NCBI GenBank assembly: GCA_029721435.1
Contig: CM056577.1
Span: 30,348,719 to 30,412,718, forward strand
Direction: 5' to 3'
DNA length: 64,000 bases
From: Gymnothorax reevesii
Lineage: Eukaryota; Chordata; Actinopteri; Anguilliformes; Muraenidae
The notes under the pieces were generated by a model. The model saw only the letters and a program-made list of their open reading frames with translations. It was not told the origin of the DNA and searched no databases. The translations under genes were made by a program, and so were the position numbers. Positions 9,449 to 21,317 of the stretch are shown in pieces. Position 1 is the first letter of the stretch. Each line of letters starts with the position of its first letter.

Positions 9449-12400
9449 ACGGCGACACCGCCGGATGAATGCCCCGGCTGAAGGTACTCAGCCTTCCTCC
9501 TCCGACTTCCTCCTCCTGGCTGGGGAACAGTGGAGGCTGGTAACCCATACAGCACTCGAAGGGGGAGAGGCCGGAGGCAGAGGTGGCGTGGGAATTTACG
9601 GCGTACTCGACCCAGGGTAGCATGGTAGACCAGGATCTTGGGTTGGTCGAGCACACGCACCGGAGGACCGTCTCCAGGGTTTGGTTGGCCCGCTCAGTCT
9701 GTCCATTAGTCTGTGGGTGGTAACCGGAACTGAGGCTGAAGGAGGTGCCAAGGGATGTGCAGAATGCTTTCCAGAACTGGGAGGTGAATTGGGGACCACG
9801 ATCTGACACTATATCCACAGGAATGCCATGGGGACGGACAACATGCTGGATAAGTAGGTCAGCTGTGGTTTTAGCGGAGGGGAGCTTGGGAAGGGGCACA
9901 AAGTGGGCAGACTTGGAGAACCGGTCAACAATGGTGAGGACAGTGGTGTTTCCATGGGAGACGGGCAGGCCAGTGACAAAGTCCAGAGCTATGTGGGACC
10001 AGGGACGGTGAGGAATGGGCAGTGGTTGGAGCAGACCAGAGGGAGGTGCGTGGGAGGACTTGGCGCGGGAACAGACTGAGCAGGCAGAAACGAACCCCCG
10101 GACCTCTGCTGCCATCTTGGGCCACCAAAAACGGCGCTGAATGAACCGCAGGGTCCGGCCGACCCCAGGATGGCATGACAGGTTGGAGGAGTGGCCCCAC
10201 TGGAGAACGTCAGACCGAGCAGCTGCAGGGACGTACAGGCAGTTGGCAGGGCAGGCACTGGGCGTAGCTGCGCCGTTCTGAGCGTTGCGGACCAGCTCCT
10301 CGATCCGGAGGCACACGTTGTTTACGAAGCAGGTCCTTGGCAGGATGGAGCTGGGCTCTCCCTTGGACGAGGAAGCGTCAAAACGCCTGGAGAGCGCGTC
10401 AGCCTTGGTATTCTTGGACCCTGGCCTGTAGGCCAGGGAGAAGTTGAACCGGTCGAAAAAGAGGGCCCATCTGGCTTGTCTGGGTGTCAACCTCTTGGCT
10501 GAACGGAGGTACTCTAGGTTTTTATGGTCCGTCCAGACCAGGAAAGGAACCCTTGCCCCCTCAAGCCAGTGCCTCCACTCCTCCAGGGCCAGCTTCACCG
10601 CCAGCAGCTCCCGGTTCCCGACGTCGTAGTTGGACTCCGCAGGCGTCAGTCGGTGGGAGTAGAACGCGCACGGGTGTACCTTCTGATCATTGCTGGATCT
10701 TTGGGATAGTACCGCACCAACCCCGACATTGGAGGCATCCACCTCCACAATGAAATGCTTGGCGGGGTCGGGGGTGGTGAGGATGGGCGCGGTGGTGAAG
10801 CGCCTCTTCAGCTCACAGAAGGTCACCTCGGCTTGCGGAGTCCAACGGAATGGCACCTTGATGGAGGTAAGGGCCGTCAGGGGAGCTGCCACGGTGCTAT
10901 AGTTCCTGACGAATCGCCTATAGAAATTAGCGAATCCTAGGAAGCTCTGTAGGGCCTTGCGGTCCTTGGGTGCGGGCCAGTCCACCACAGCCTTGACCTT
11001 CTCCTCGTCCATGCCCAGGTGGTTAGGGGAGATGACGTGCCCCAGGAAGGAGGTAGTGGTGGTGCTGAACTCGCACTTTTCAGCCTTGACGAAGAGGCGG
11101 TTTTCGAGGAGGCGGCGGAGCAACTGGCGAACATGGTTAGTGTGCTCCGTCTTGTCCCGGGAGAAGATCAGGATGTCGTCAAGGTAGACGTAGACGAACC
11201 TCCCGATCATGTCTCCAAGCACATCATTCACCAAGTTCTGGAACACTGCGGGCGCGTTGGTCAGGCCGAATGGAACCACCAGGTACTCCCAGTGGCCGCT
11301 AGGGGTGTTGAAAGCGGTCTTCCATTCGTCGCCCTCCCTGATGCGCAAGAGGTGGTAGGCATTCCGCAGGTCCAGCTTGGTGAAGATGGCCGCCCCCTGG
11401 ATAATATCAAACGCCGAGGACATCAGTGGAAGCGGGTAGCGGTTCCTGACCGTGATCTTATTGAGCCCTCGGTAATCGATGCAGGGGCGCAGGGAGCCAT
11501 CCTTCTTCTTGACGAAGAAGAAGCCTGCCCCCGCGGGAGAGGAGGATGGACGGATGATGCCAGCTGCAATGGACTCCCGGATGTACTTGTCCATGGCCCC
11601 CCTCTCTGGCTCAGACAAGTCAAAGACACGACCCCTAGGAGGCGCTGTGCCAGGCTGGAGGTCAATAGCACAGTCATACGGACGGTGCGGGGGCAGGGAC
11701 ACCGCACGGGACTTGCTAAAGACTGTTGCTAGGTCGTGGTATTCGGGGGGCACTCTGGAGACGTCTGGCCTCCCCTCGGGAGCTGGTCCACCCACAGAGC
11801 AAGAAGGTCGGGAGTCGAGGAGGCAGCTGGCTGAACAGGAGGCACTCCACTCCCGCACCTCATGGCAGGCCCAGTCGATCACCGGCCCGTGTAGCGCCAA
11901 CCAGGGATGACCCAGGACAATAGGGGAGCGAGGTGTCTCGGTCACGAACAGCCGGATCTGCTCGCGGTGGTTACCGGATGCCAGCAGCTGGATGGGAACG
12001 GTCCGGAAGGACACCTTAGCTAGGGGTTGCCCACCCAGCCCTGAGATGGACAATGGGCTGGGAAGATGGCATAGGGGAACCCCCCACTCAGCAGCAGCTC
12101 TGGAGTCGATAAAGTTTTCCTCAGCCCCCGAGTCAATGAGGGCGGTGGTCTTGCGGGAGCGGCCCTCCCAGGTCAGGGTCACCGGAACGCAGGTCCGGCG
12201 GTAGGAGGAGGTCTCCTTGGATGAAGCACCCACCAGTACTCCTCCAGACGCTAGGGGGCGCTGTTTTGACTGACAGCCTCGCACCGCATGACCCTGCTGG
12301 CCGCAGTAAAAACAAGCCCCCGACCTCCTTCTCCGTTGGCGCTCCTCCTGGGTGAGCCGGGACCTCCCGATCTCCATGAGAGATGCCTCCCCGGGAGGGG

Positions 12401-13253
12401 GTGTGGTGGTGCTTCTCCTCGGCTGGTCCTGAGGCGACGCACGACTGGGACCCGGGGGTTGGATCTGACCAGCGGGGGCAGAACGTCGGCCAGGGCTAAG
12501 GGTGAGCGCCCTCTCCTCCAGGCGGCTGTCAATACGCAGGGCCAGGTCTATAAGGGCCTCTGGAGACTCAGGGATCTCACAGAAGAGCAGTCGGTCTTTG
12601 ACTGGTTCGGACAGCCCCTGGAGGAACACGTCACACAGCGCCTCCCTGCTCCAGCCCGACGTGGCTGCCACCGTCTGAAAATCGATGGCGTAGTCCGCCA
12701 CCGATCTCCTCCCCTGCCTCATCCTCAGCAGCTCCCGTCCTGCGGCTCTCCCCTGCTTGGAGCGGTCAAAGATACGCAGTAGCTCCTCCGCCAAGGCCTG
12801 GTAGGTGGTAGTGCAGGGCTGCCGAGCCTGCCATGCGGCAGTTCCCCACAAGCGAGCCCGCCCCGTCAGCTGGGAGAGGACGAAGGCGACTCGGGCCGGC
12901 TCTGAGGCGAAGGTGGAGGGCTGCAGAGCGAAACACATCTCACAGGTGGTGAGAAAAGCCCTGCAGAACCCTGGTTCTCCACCGTACCTTTCGGGCGGTG
13001 GAAGGCAGGGCTCAGGACCAGGGTGGACAGCTGGCTGCAGCTGAGGTGCTTCTGCGCCGGGCTGGCGCACAGGGGTGATGGGTGGCTGGTGTGCTGCAGG
13101 AGCCCGGGGCTGGACAGCTGGCATGATGGGACCCTGGCTGGGACTTGTCCGGGGAGGGCTGGCTTTCAGGGTGGCCAGCGCAGCTGTCAGCTCCTGGATC
13201 TGCTGCCGTTGATGCAGCAGCTCAGCCTCTCGCTGGGTGATCCTGCACTCCAT
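9408..13253 (-). CDS. Gag-pol polyprotein of chromovirus (frame broken near the end)
   Basis: A 1,281-codon frame starts 29 bases after the 5' LTR. In order it encodes: a coiled, Gln-rich N-terminus; a gag capsid-like region with '[15 protein letters not shown]' (~residue 180-195); a CCHC zinc knuckle, [14 protein letters not shown] (~313-326); an aspartic protease with '[13 protein letters not shown]' (~369-381); reverse transcriptase with '[11 protein letters not shown]' (catalytic DD ~689); RNase H with '[14 protein letters not shown]' (~836) and 'TDHKNLEYL' (~908); and integrase with an HHCC finger (~1,020-1,065) and core residues in 'ALDFVTGLP', 'IVSDRGPQF' and '[11 protein letters not shown]' (~1,089, 1,150, 1,187). 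The single gag-pol frame and C-terminal chromodomain fit the Tf1/sushi chromovirus lineage. After 'FPSQEEEVG' the frame changes and about 30 unrelated residues precede the stop. The remainder continues in the frame of 8,933-9,448. Every catalytic motif I checked is present. Confidence 0.93.
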   Translation of the reverse strand: MECRITQREAELLHQRQQIQELTAALATLKASPPRTSPSQGPIMPAVQPRAPAAHQPPITPVRQPGAEAPQLQPAVHPGPEPCLPPPERYGGEPGFCRAFLTTCEMCFALQPSTFASEPARVAFVLSQLTGRARLWGTAAWQARQPCTTTYQALAEELLRIFDRSKQGRAAGRELLRMRQGRRSVADYAIDFQTVAATSGWSREALCDVFLQGLSEPVKDRLLFCEIPESPEALIDLALRIDSRLEERALTLSPGRRSAPAGQIQPPGPSRASPQDQPRRSTTTPPPGEASLMEIGRSRLTQEERQRRRRSGACFYCGQQGHAVRGCQSKQRPLASGGVLVGASSKETSSYRRTCVPVTLTWEGRSRKTTALIDSGAEENFIDSRAAAEWGVPLCHLPSPLSISGLGGQPLAKVSFRTVPIQLLASGNHREQIRLFVTETPRSPIVLGHPWLALHGPVIDWACHEVREWSASCSASCLLDSRPSCSVGGPAPEGRPDVSRVPPEYHDLATVFSKSRAVSLPPHRPYDCAIDLQPGTAPPRGRVFDLSEPERGAMDKYIRESIAAGIIRPSSSPAGAGFFFVKKKDGSLRPCIDYRGLNKITVRNRYPLPLMSSAFDIIQGAAIFTKLDLRNAYHLLRIREGDEWKTAFNTPSGHWEYLVVPFGLTNAPAVFQNLVNDVLGDMIGRFVYVYLDDILIFSRDKTEHTNHVRQLLRRLLENRLFVKAEKCEFSTTTTSFLGHVISPNHLGMDEEKVKAVVDWPAPKDRKALQSFLGFANFYRRFVRNYSTVAAPLTALTSIKVPFRWTPQAEVTFCELKRRFTTAPILTTPDPAKHFIVEVDASNVGVGAVLSQRSSNDQKVHPCAFYSHRLTPAESNYDVGNRELLAVKLALEEWRHWLEGARVPFLVWTDHKNLEYLRSAKRLTPRQARWALFFDRFNFSLAYRPGSKNTKADALSRRFDASSSKGEPSSILPRTCFVNNVCLRIEELVRNAQNGAATPSACPANCLYVPAAARSDVLQWGHSSNLSCHPGVGRTLRFIQRRFWWPKMAAEVRGFVSACSVCSRAKSSHAPPSGLLQPLPIPHRPWSHIALDFVTGLPVSHGNTTVLTIVDRFSKSAHFVPLPKLPSAKTTADLLIQHVVRPHGIPVDIVSDRGPQFTSQFWKAFCTSLGTSFSLSSGYHPQTNGQTERANQTLETVLRCVCSTNPRSWSTMLPWVEYAVNSHATSASGLSPFECCMGYQPPLFPSQEEEVGGGRLSTFSRGIHPAVSPCVAVCSPRLGSGG

Positions 13254-13282
13254 CCCGCTGGTGTCAAGGAGACAGTGTCTAC
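13254..13282 (-). promoter_or_regulatory. Leader between 5' LTR and gag ATG; possible self-primer hairpin
   Basis: Only 29 bases separate the LTR end from the gag ATG, and I see no clear tRNA primer-binding site starting TGG. TTGACACCAGCGGG (13,267 to 13,254, minus strand) is the inverse of CCCGC(ATC)TGGTGTCAA in the LTR end (13,313 to 13,297). The two could form a stem around a 29-base loop. Tf1/sushi elements are known to prime reverse transcription from their own RNA using structures around this junction, so a self-priming role is plausible but inferred. Confidence 0.45.
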
Positions 13283-14295
13283 TGATATGGAATCAGTTGA
13301 CACCAGATGCGGGAAAAGGGAATGAGGATTTTATTTTAAACCAAAACAAAACAGGCACGAGGGCCAACAAAAAACTTGGCCCAAAGGGTTGCAAAAAACA
13401 AACTAAGGTAAGCTACACAGAGCTAAAAAACAAAGAATGCAAATGACAAAAAACAAAAGGCACTGGAAACTCCAGGCAAGAAGATCAAGAAAAATAAATA
13501 AACAGACTAAATATATATACACAAGACAAGAGGCTAGGACAAGACTTGAAACTAGAAATGCTAGGGAACTTGACAAGAACTTGGCTAAACTTGAACATGC
13601 AACGAGACGCGAGACACTGTCTGCCAGCCAACTTCCACCGCATCCAGATAAAGGCTTGGAAATCATGACATGAGGGGTAACACCTGGAGAGAGAGAGAAA
13701 CAAGAGGCATGGCAAGATCAAGACATGGACAGAGATTGGATGACAAGACCTGCTCATTAAGAGAATGAGCGTGCTCAGCTTAAGTACCAATTAAGTATGC
13801 AGCCTGGAAGCAAGCATGAATGTTCAGAACAGAAAAGCACAGCAAGATCTTGAAATAGCAAAGCAGGAATCATGACAACAAACTCCCTGTCTAAATTAGT
13901 AGTATTAGTAATGTGCCTATCTAAGAATTACACCACCCAGTGAGTGTTAGTAAATGTTAGTAACTTAAAAACAGTTAATTGTCAATTAAGCTTAGAAAGG
14001 CCCGAATCCAGCACAGCACGGAAGGAAGGGGAAATACCAAAGCCAACCATAGCTCAGAAATGTGCAACAACGAAGGCACGGGGCGGAACGCAGACAAGCG
14101 GTGGAGTGGCATGGCAGACCTGGCATGAAACAAAACATGGAAAAGTAAAAACATGGAATGTGAAACATGAAATGCAAAAACTGTGACATGAACTATGAAC
14201 TATGAAACTATGAACTATGGAATCTTGATACATGAAACTGTTAAAACCATGAATAATACTGTTCTGGCCAAAGGCCAGAACCCCGGAACACAACA
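13283..14295 (-). repeat. 5' LTR of chromovirus
   Basis: A 1,013 bp LTR that begins TGTTGTGTTCCGGGG and ends CCATATCA in element sense. It should carry the promoter for gag-pol. It is uninterrupted, unlike its partner, so the Tc1-like insertion in the other LTR came after retrotransposition. Confidence 0.95.
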
Positions 14296-14578
14296 TCCTC
14301 AATGCCCAGATGCCTCCACTCTGTGTAAAAAGAAGAAGGGATGCTACACCATGGTAAACAGGCCCCTGTCCCAACTTTTTCTGAGACCTGTAGCAGCCAT
14401 TAAATTTGAAATGAGCTGACTTTGTGGATAAAATTGTAAAATTTCTCAGTTTCAACATTTGCTGTGTTATCTCTGTTCTGTTGTGAATGAAATACTGGGT
14501 GGTGTGATTTGAAAGTCATTGCGTTTTGATTTTATTCACAATTTATACTTTTTCCAAACTATTTCGGAATTGGCGTTG

Positions 14579-17500
14579 TACTTTTGTATATCATGGGTGC
14601 ATGGCAACTCATGAATCATTGTGGGATACTAATATTATTAACTTATTAATAATAATAAGTTACGTGACTCTTCATGGTGGCAGCAAAGTTACAGTAAAAA
14701 TCCCCACTAATCCACATTTTAATTATATGATAACAAGTATGGATATTAAACTTCTCTGACCTGGCTTTTTCGCTGGCCTCATATTACCGAACTAACAGTG
14801 ACAGTAAAATGAACTGGCCACAAACAAGCTGCCTTTCCTGTTCATATCAGTTCATTATTTTTTTCAAAACCTTTCTCTTAAAAGCATTTTGTTTACCTCT
14901 TGGTTTCCAATGTGAAACAGGCTCTCAAAAAAGAGACAGTAAAATTCTACAGGGCAGTAAATTCTTTACCTTCTGCTCAGTGAATCTTCCCCTAACCTCA
15001 AATGTACACCACCTGCCTCCAGGCTCTATCTGATGACCAAACTTGCCTCCCACACAACCACTTGTTTTGCTTCAAGATGCAAGATAATTAAGTGATTCAT
15101 AGTCAAGGCAGCAGGTTGCGCCTTGTCTCATTGTGATTCATTTTTCTTTGTTTTATGATGGACAGTGGGCTCTTGCAACATACAGAATTGCACACAGATG
15201 AAAAATACCACCCCTCACGCTTGTGGACTGTTGTGATTCCCTTTGCCTTTTAGAAGAAAGCCCGTCTGTCAACCATGCCGACATATATCCTGCAATGTAT
15301 GTATTGAGTCAGACGTGATTAGCTGTTGTCTCTTTGACTGATGAACATAACTACCGCATCTTGACTTCAGACAGACAAAGCAGTGTAGCCCCTGTACTCA
15401 TAGGGCCCCTTTAAAGGGAAGGATGAATGCTGGGTGTTCCTACCTTGGTGACAGATGTCAAATTGATGGCAAAAAATTATTCTTTTCCCGCCCTTATGCC
15501 TTCCTCTCTGGCTGAAAATGGTCTGTCATCACGCTGGCTTTTCTACATTCACCTCGGTATCAGCGGCAATTATATGCACAACTGCTCCTCATTGTTTGTG
15601 TACATTAACATAAGCCTTAATTCCCAGTTTAAACTGAAGAGAAGCTCCTCTGAATCACATGAACCATATGACCTAGTGTCCCCTAATTAGCCGGAAACTC
15701 CACTTCTTGTGCAACCCGAGGATGTTGCCAGGGAGTCCAGCCGGAAGATAGAGAAGTTGTAATTATACTTCCACCAGGTCTCTGTTTTCACTGGTGTTTC
15801 TTTGTTTGTTCATAAGTTTAAAGGCTATCTCAAAAAGTTTGTGAAGGACGTCAGTAAAACTTTTGCATTGATAGATACTGGGCTTCGGAGGAAGTGATGA
15901 TTTTGGTGACGATCCAAAGCATATTCTTGATCCAGGGTCTGAAAGACTGTCAATACGCGTTAAGACAGCGCTGTTGAGAACTGGTATCAGTGACAATAAC
16001 ACCCATAACAGCCGTCAGATCATGCTGTACAAATGCTTTAGGTTACGAGAAATCCTAAACTGACTTCCCTCGCCAACAAATTTCACAACAGTGGAAGCCA
16101 TGCACTCTCTGAGTACCCTCTAGTTTCTTGCAGTTTTGGCCAGCTTGGCTGACAAAAACAAAAAAAAAAAACAAGTTTTCTCTCAGTGCTACAATAATGT
16201 TTTGTGAATTTTATGAAACACTTGCCACTGCAAAGACGCAACAGTGAATGAGTATGCTTTGTGTTATTTGGCAGTACTTCTTTCACAATAGGCTAATTTA
16301 TGAAAGCTAAATAGCAAGCCATGAGACTGTGCTCCAGGACAAGGCTTTTTCATGTATGCGGCACAGCTTAACCTGTCAGCCGCAGTAACAGATAGACTTC
16401 AGGCACTAATACACTGAAGCCCATGAAACAATGATTTCTGGAACCTTCCTTTGGTGGGTATTTTGAAGCATTGCGTAATACCTCTGTTAAGCTCTATATA
16501 AGTGCACCAATATCATAATAATTACCCCAGGCTGCCAAAATCAGACTATGCTGGACTCTTGACTCCTGTTATGACATAGGTAGAGCACTATTCCTTTGTC
16601 AACTTGCTTCTTAAGGGGGAAAAACACACTTGGATGATCTGATTTAAACATTGTTACTTTATCCACGTGCCTGATATGCTTTTGCCTCCAATTGTTTAAT
16701 AGCTAATCTTTTTGCCATAACAAAACCATGGCGACTTCATAATAACTTGTTGTGGAACATTTACATAAATAGCAATAAAAAAAATTACAAAAGCCTACAA
16801 GAAATTAATTGGGTTATAAATGTCAATATGAGGGACTCTCGATCTAGACACTCTTGAACCTACATTCCTATGGGTAGCCATTTTGTCACACAGTGAGAGC
16901 TGCTGATGTTGAAACATTTGACTTCCACTAGTCCTTTGGCTCAACTATCCATTTCTGAGCCCAAGGTCTCGCCTTTTACTCTGATGCAGGACAGCTCAGA
17001 GACAATTCCCTTTGCAATCCTTCAATGACCCACTGCCATCATGTCTTTACATGTCACCTGGGCTAACATCAGACATGTCTGTAAACATGTTATCATCGCA
17101 ATGACCGGGGAATTACCACCTAACTCTAGGACCTGGTTAATCATTTTAACATGTTAGCTTTCTGGGAAATGTTTACGTGGAACGAATGGCTAAAAACAGA
17201 GCTGTCGCTGAATTATTATTTATCCAATGGGAACAAGACTCGTCTAATTATAAGTTCAGAGGCGCATTGCTCCCCGGCACAACATTATACTTACCACCAG
17301 TGGCAAAAATCCTTTATTGTATCTCATTTTACCTCAAAAGGAAATTCCTCTGGTCAACACCGGGCCTTGGACAAACTCAGTAATTGTTCCCATATTCTCT
17401 GAGAACATTTGTAGGATTTATTCTTTCTTCAGTAGAAGTAAAATGTGAATCTATGATGTGGCTTCTGTGTCTCCTATTAATAAAATTCAGCTGTTTGCAG

Positions 17501-18560
17501 GTCTATTGAATAATTTAAACTCTTTTTACATATGAGGGATCCCCCGGAAGAAACAATTTCTGGATGGAAGAAAACTGAAACCATCTGAGTCACCAAACAG
17601 TGTTACCTAAAGCAACAGCCACCAGGGCAATTTTTTTTTGTGTGAGGCAGCAATTTGGATCAAAGGAAATACAACACCATGCCTGGATTAACACACACCT
17701 GACCCATGTGGCCACAATATGATTACAGATTTCACTTTCCTTCCAGGGTTGGTCACTTGCTGCTTATTAATGATAGACTGGAGCCAATAGTCTGCACTCT
17801 TGAAGTCATGTCCTAGTGAAAGCGATCGCTCATTAAAAAAAAAGAAAAAGCACATTTTTTGGTGTAAGTGTATATTCATATTGAGGTTTGAGTTCCAGAT
17901 GCCCTCTGACCCTTGACCGTGGCTGTCTGAACTCGGGCAGACTTACAAATGAGCCCTCTGAAGCAGTACTGCAGGGCTCTCTGGTGTCACAGATCGTAAA
18001 CCCACGCCCTGGCTGAATTTTACTACTCACAATGTGAAGAATATAGTGCACATGACTTGATACAATTTTATGTTCTTATTTTTACACGGATGCCCACCAG
18101 AAAAAGAGAAGCCCATGAAAAAGCACTACAGACCAAAGCACAACCTTCTGTCCATGCTGTGGAGGGGCACAGTCACGTTGTTTTTTCAGAGTATCATTTA
18201 CGAATTCTGACTGACAAAACCAGGTGAGATATTTGGCTTAAACCAGCAAACCCACTGGGTCCTGAAGTACCTCTTCTTTAAAGGAAAGGATATGCCCTGC
18301 ATTCCTTTCATGGACAAACATCGGCTTCAGACTTAATAATCTGGCTTCAGCCTTCGGTAATGAAGATTTTGTGTTTTCTGGCAATTCTTTATAATCGTAA
18401 CCGGCACTCTAGCAAATATGTTGAAGTTACCTTTACAGTTTTCATTCCGTTGTTAACCTGTGTGCTTATACATGTAACACCATTGGGTTTGTCAGTATTT
18501 ATACCTTGATACAGTTTTGTAAACTGTCACATGGAAGCAGTCCAGGGCCTTCACCAAACT
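14579..18560. other. Long non-coding stretch
   Basis: Apart from the repeat at 15,765-16,128 I see no gene or element here. Open frames are under 90 codons, lack motifs and overlap on both strands. Poly-A/T runs occur at about 16,160 and 17,835. Confidence 0.45.
15765..16128 (+). repeat. Second copy of the 'caggatatctcaa' repeat family
   Basis: The left end reads 'cttccaccaggtctctg', followed by 'tttctttgtttgttcataag' and 'ggctatctcaaaaagtttgtg'. The right end reads 'gcactctctgagtaccctctag' (about 16,102-16,123). These match the left-end, signature and right-end motifs of the repeats at 3,425-4,385 and 31,370-31,652. No tandem expansion in this copy. Confidence 0.5.
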
Positions 18561-18563
18561 ATA

Positions 18564-18664
18564 GAGCAGGGCTATTCTACATTATCCAGAATGGGCCGGT
18601 GTGGGTGCAGGCTTTCATTCCAACCAAGCAGTTACACAACTGATATTATTAATCAACCCCAAGA
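18564..18664 (+). repeat. hAT-type MITE fragment
   Basis: It starts 'cagggctattctacattatcc' and continues 'gggccggtgtgggtgcaggc' and 'cattccaaccaagcagttac', wording characteristic of a common fish hAT-derived MITE whose ends begin CAGGG. The right end is not clearly present, so this is a partial copy. Confidence 0.5.
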
Positions 18665-18989
18665 GTCTTTTCTGGATAATGCTATAGCTATAGCTATAGA
18701 GGAAATGTTTTCCGTGTGGGTTCTGGATCATAGGCCCAACGTATCCTCTGCATGTCGTAAAAGGCGACTAAAAGGGGTTTGGCGTCTGGAAGGGCATCCA
18801 GCTGCAAAACTCTAGCTTCCATTTCATGCTATGATCCGGAAAAGAATTGGGTAGGGTACAGCCCGAAATACCACGCGGGCGCCCCCACCTGCTCACGACA
18901 AAAAGAATGCTGGGGACACCGATGGAAGAGTAGTGGGATATGACGGCTCACAAAGGCCTGATGTGTGTGGAAGTTGGAAAGGAAAGGAG

Positions 18990-19665
18990 GGATGGAGATT
19001 TGCTACATGGAATGTAGGATCTATGATGGGTTGAGGAGGAGAGCTGGTAGATGAGATGGAGAAAAGGAACACTGATGTAATGTGTATCCAGGAGACCAAG
19101 TGAGGAGGCAATGCTGCTAGAGAAATAGGAGGAGGATATAGATTGTACAGTGGAGAATCCAATAAATGAAATGGAGTGGGGATTATACTGTCACAAAAGT
19201 GGAAAGAAAATGTACTAGAGGTGAAGAGGGTAAATGACAGACTGATGTCAATCAGACTGAAAGGTAGACTAGAGATGGTCATGGTAATATGAGCAAACGG
19301 TCCACAGGCGGGATGTGAAGAGGAGAAGAAAGAATATTTCTTGATGGATCTGGAAGATTGATAGAGGAAGTGGCGGAAAATGAAAAGCTGGTAATTGGAG
19401 GTGGTATGGACACGTGGGTCAGGATGGCAATGGTTCTGACGGAGTACACAGAGGTCACGGCTATGGAGTGAGAAATAAAGAAAGGGAGAAAATCATAGAC
19501 TTGGTGCTGAGGCAGGAGTTGTTAGTGCATAACACAAGGTATAGAAAAAGAGATAACCACCTCATTACATATAGTAGTGGAGGAATATGTAGCCAGCTGG
19601 ACTATATCATGTTCAAGCAGAAGGAAGCAAAGAACATAAAGTTATCCGAGGGAGTGACATTGTGA
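18990..19665 (+). pseudogene. AP-endonuclease domain of RTE-like LINE, broken
   Basis: Conceptual translation across frames shows the APE-type order: 'ATWNV' at about 19,003; 'DVMCIQETK' (catalytic Glu box) at about 19,072-19,099; a 'NGVGIIL' strand near 19,160-19,190; 'GPQAGCEEEKKEYF' near 19,300; 'LVIGGGMDTWV' (Asp-Asn box, Asn changed to Asp) near 19,390; and an intact final stretch in the frame 19,414-19,665 with 'SQLDYIM' (catalytic Asp-His region; His not seen). This domain nicks target DNA for target-primed reverse transcription. In-frame stops make it inactive. Confidence 0.75.
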
Positions 19666-20540
19666 GACAACACAGGCTAGTGGTGCTTGACATGACAAGC
19701 AAAGAAAAACAAAAGCTAAATTTCAGGCAGATAGGAAGATTCAGAACGTGGAAACTAAAGAATGTGGAAACAAAGTGTGAGTTTAATAAAGCGGTGGAAA
19801 AGTTGAGTGTAGGGAGGGATGGAGATGATGATGCTGAGGGTATGGGGCAAAAGTTGAAGGAGACTGGGAAAAGCAAGTGAAGAGACATTAAGAAGAACAA
19901 AGCCCAGAGGAAAGAAACACAGAGACTTGTGGTGGTGGAATGAAGATGTGAGACAAGTTCCCAAAGAGAAGAAACAGGCTTTCAAAAAATGGCAGAAGTC
20001 AATGTTGGAGATTGATAGGATGGAGTACAGGTTCAAAAGGAGAGAAGCCAAGAAGACTATCACTATCGCAAGAAAGCAGGGCACGCAGGAGCCATATGAC
20101 GAACTAGAGACTAAGGAAGGGGAGAATCGAATCTACAGGATCGCAAGAGCAAGACATAGACAGTGTGAGGATGCAGGAAACATCGATATCATTGAAGATA
20201 AAGAAGGAAAAATCTTATTCAAGGAGGAAAAGATTGGTGCCTGGTGGGCTGACTATTTTGAAGAACTCTTTTACGTAGAAAATGAGGGAAGAGACAGGAG
20301 AATCGCTCAAAGTGGAAGGACCAGTAAAAGGGATAGAGGTGGAAGAGGTGAGAGAGGCAATAAAAGAATTGAAGAACAACAAAGCGCCAGGAAACAGCAA
20401 AGTGAATGCTGCCATCTTGAAACCAGGGGGTGAATAATGCCTGATATGGTTGACACACATACTGAGAGAGGTATGGATGGAAGAGAACATCCCGGAGGAT
20501 TGGAGGAAGAGCTTGATAGTTCTCCTTTTCAAGAAGAAGG

Positions 20541-21317
20541 GTGATATTCTGGAATGTGATAATTATCGTGGAATTGTTATTGGAACATGAACTGAAACTA
20601 CTGGAGAAAATATTAGACAAGCGAATCCCTACCTTGGTAGAAATGGACCCGAAGCAGTTTGGCTTCATGCCAGGGAAGAGTACAATAGACGCGATCTTTA
20701 TCGTCAGACAACTAGTAGAGAAAACATTTGAAGGTAATCTGTCAGTATTTTGTGGTTTTGTGGACCTTGAGAAGGCATACGATCATGTTCCTCAGGAAGT
20801 GATGTACTGGTCCTTGCGAAGAAAAGGAATACCAGAGAAACAGGTCAGACTTGGCTTCATGCCAGGGAAGAGTACAATAGACGCAATCTTTATTGTCAGA
20901 CAACTAGTAGAGAAAACATTTGAAGGTAATTTGTCAGTATTTTGTGGTTTTGTGGACCTTGAGAAGGCATACGATCATGCTCCTCAGGAAGTAATGTACT
21001 GGTCCTTGCGAAGAAAAGGAATACCAGAGAAACAGGTCAGACTGGTCATGGAAACATACAAGGAGTCAAAGACAGCAGTAAGAACAGCAGAGGGGATGTC
21101 AAGAGAGTTTGAGATCAGAGTAGGACTACACCAAGGCTCAACATTAAGCCCCCTTTTGTTCGCGATTGTCATTGATGTACTGTCAGAGCATCTAAGAGCT
21201 GAAAATCTGTGGGAGCTGCTTGCAGACAATCTGGTGATTATGGCAGACAGCGTAGGCCAACTGCAGCACAGACTTGTGAGATGGAAAAGAAAGATGCAGG
21301 TAGAAGGTGAATGCTAA
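20541..21317 (+). pseudogene. Reverse transcriptase domain of RTE-like LINE with internal duplication
   Basis: A 258-codon frame contains RT motifs: 'KQFGFMPGKSTIDAIF' (RT 2), 'FCGFVDLEKAYDHVP' (motif A with its catalytic Asp), and 'GLHQGSTLSPLLF' (motif B). The expected YADD box is altered: the local sequence is 'LLADNLVIMAD' near 21,219-21,250. Residues from RT 2 to 'PEKQVRL' occur twice in tandem (64 residues each), so motif A is duplicated. The changed catalytic box and the surrounding frame breaks rule out activity. Confidence 0.85.
20659..21042 (+). repeat. 192 bp in-frame tandem duplication inside RT
   Basis: Unit 1 is 20,659-20,850 and unit 2 is 20,851-21,042. Both start 'ttggcttcatgccagggaag'. 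They differ at only a handful of bases, for example 'gcgatctttatc' versus 'gcaatctttatt' and 'catgttcctcag' versus 'catgctcctcag'. The length is a multiple of three, so the frame is kept. Confidence 0.95.

Larger units (their letters stand above)
6176..14295 (-). mobile_element. Ty3/gypsy chromovirus (Tf1/sushi type), full length
   Basis: A complete LTR retrotransposon on the minus strand. It is flanked by the 5 bp target duplication TCCTC (6,171-6,175 and 14,296-14,300), and its LTRs begin TG and end CA. Internal order on the minus strand: 5' LTR (13,283-14,295), 29-base leader, one long gag-pol frame, chromodomain, purine tract (8,705-8,714), 3' LTR (6,176-8,701, itself split by a Tc1-like element). 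The open frames contained in the two LTRs translate identically over most of their length, which points to a very recent insertion. It landed in the older Tc1-like transposon. A single frame change near the integrase C-terminus is the only coding lesion I can see. Confidence 0.95.
4970..14578 (+). mobile_element. Tc1-like transposon (old), split by an LTR retrotransposon
   Basis: The left end begins CAACCCCAATTCCGAAATAG after TA (4,968-4,969). The right end is its inverted copy, ending before TA (14,579-14,580). Similarity of the two ends continues inward for about 150-200 bp with mismatches, for example around the 'gatgttgaaactgaga' motif, so these are long imperfect terminal repeats of a fish Tc1-like family. 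Transposase remnants lie at about 5,330-6,170 and resume at 14,301 after the inserted retrotransposon (6,176-14,295). Without that insertion the element is about 1.5 kb, normal for the family. Stops and frameshifts show it is inactive. Confidence 0.9.

Noticed and set aside
11019..11732. 237-codon plus-strand frame within gag-pol
   Set aside because: Antisense shadow of the GC-rich reverse-transcriptase region; the minus-strand frame explains all motifs.
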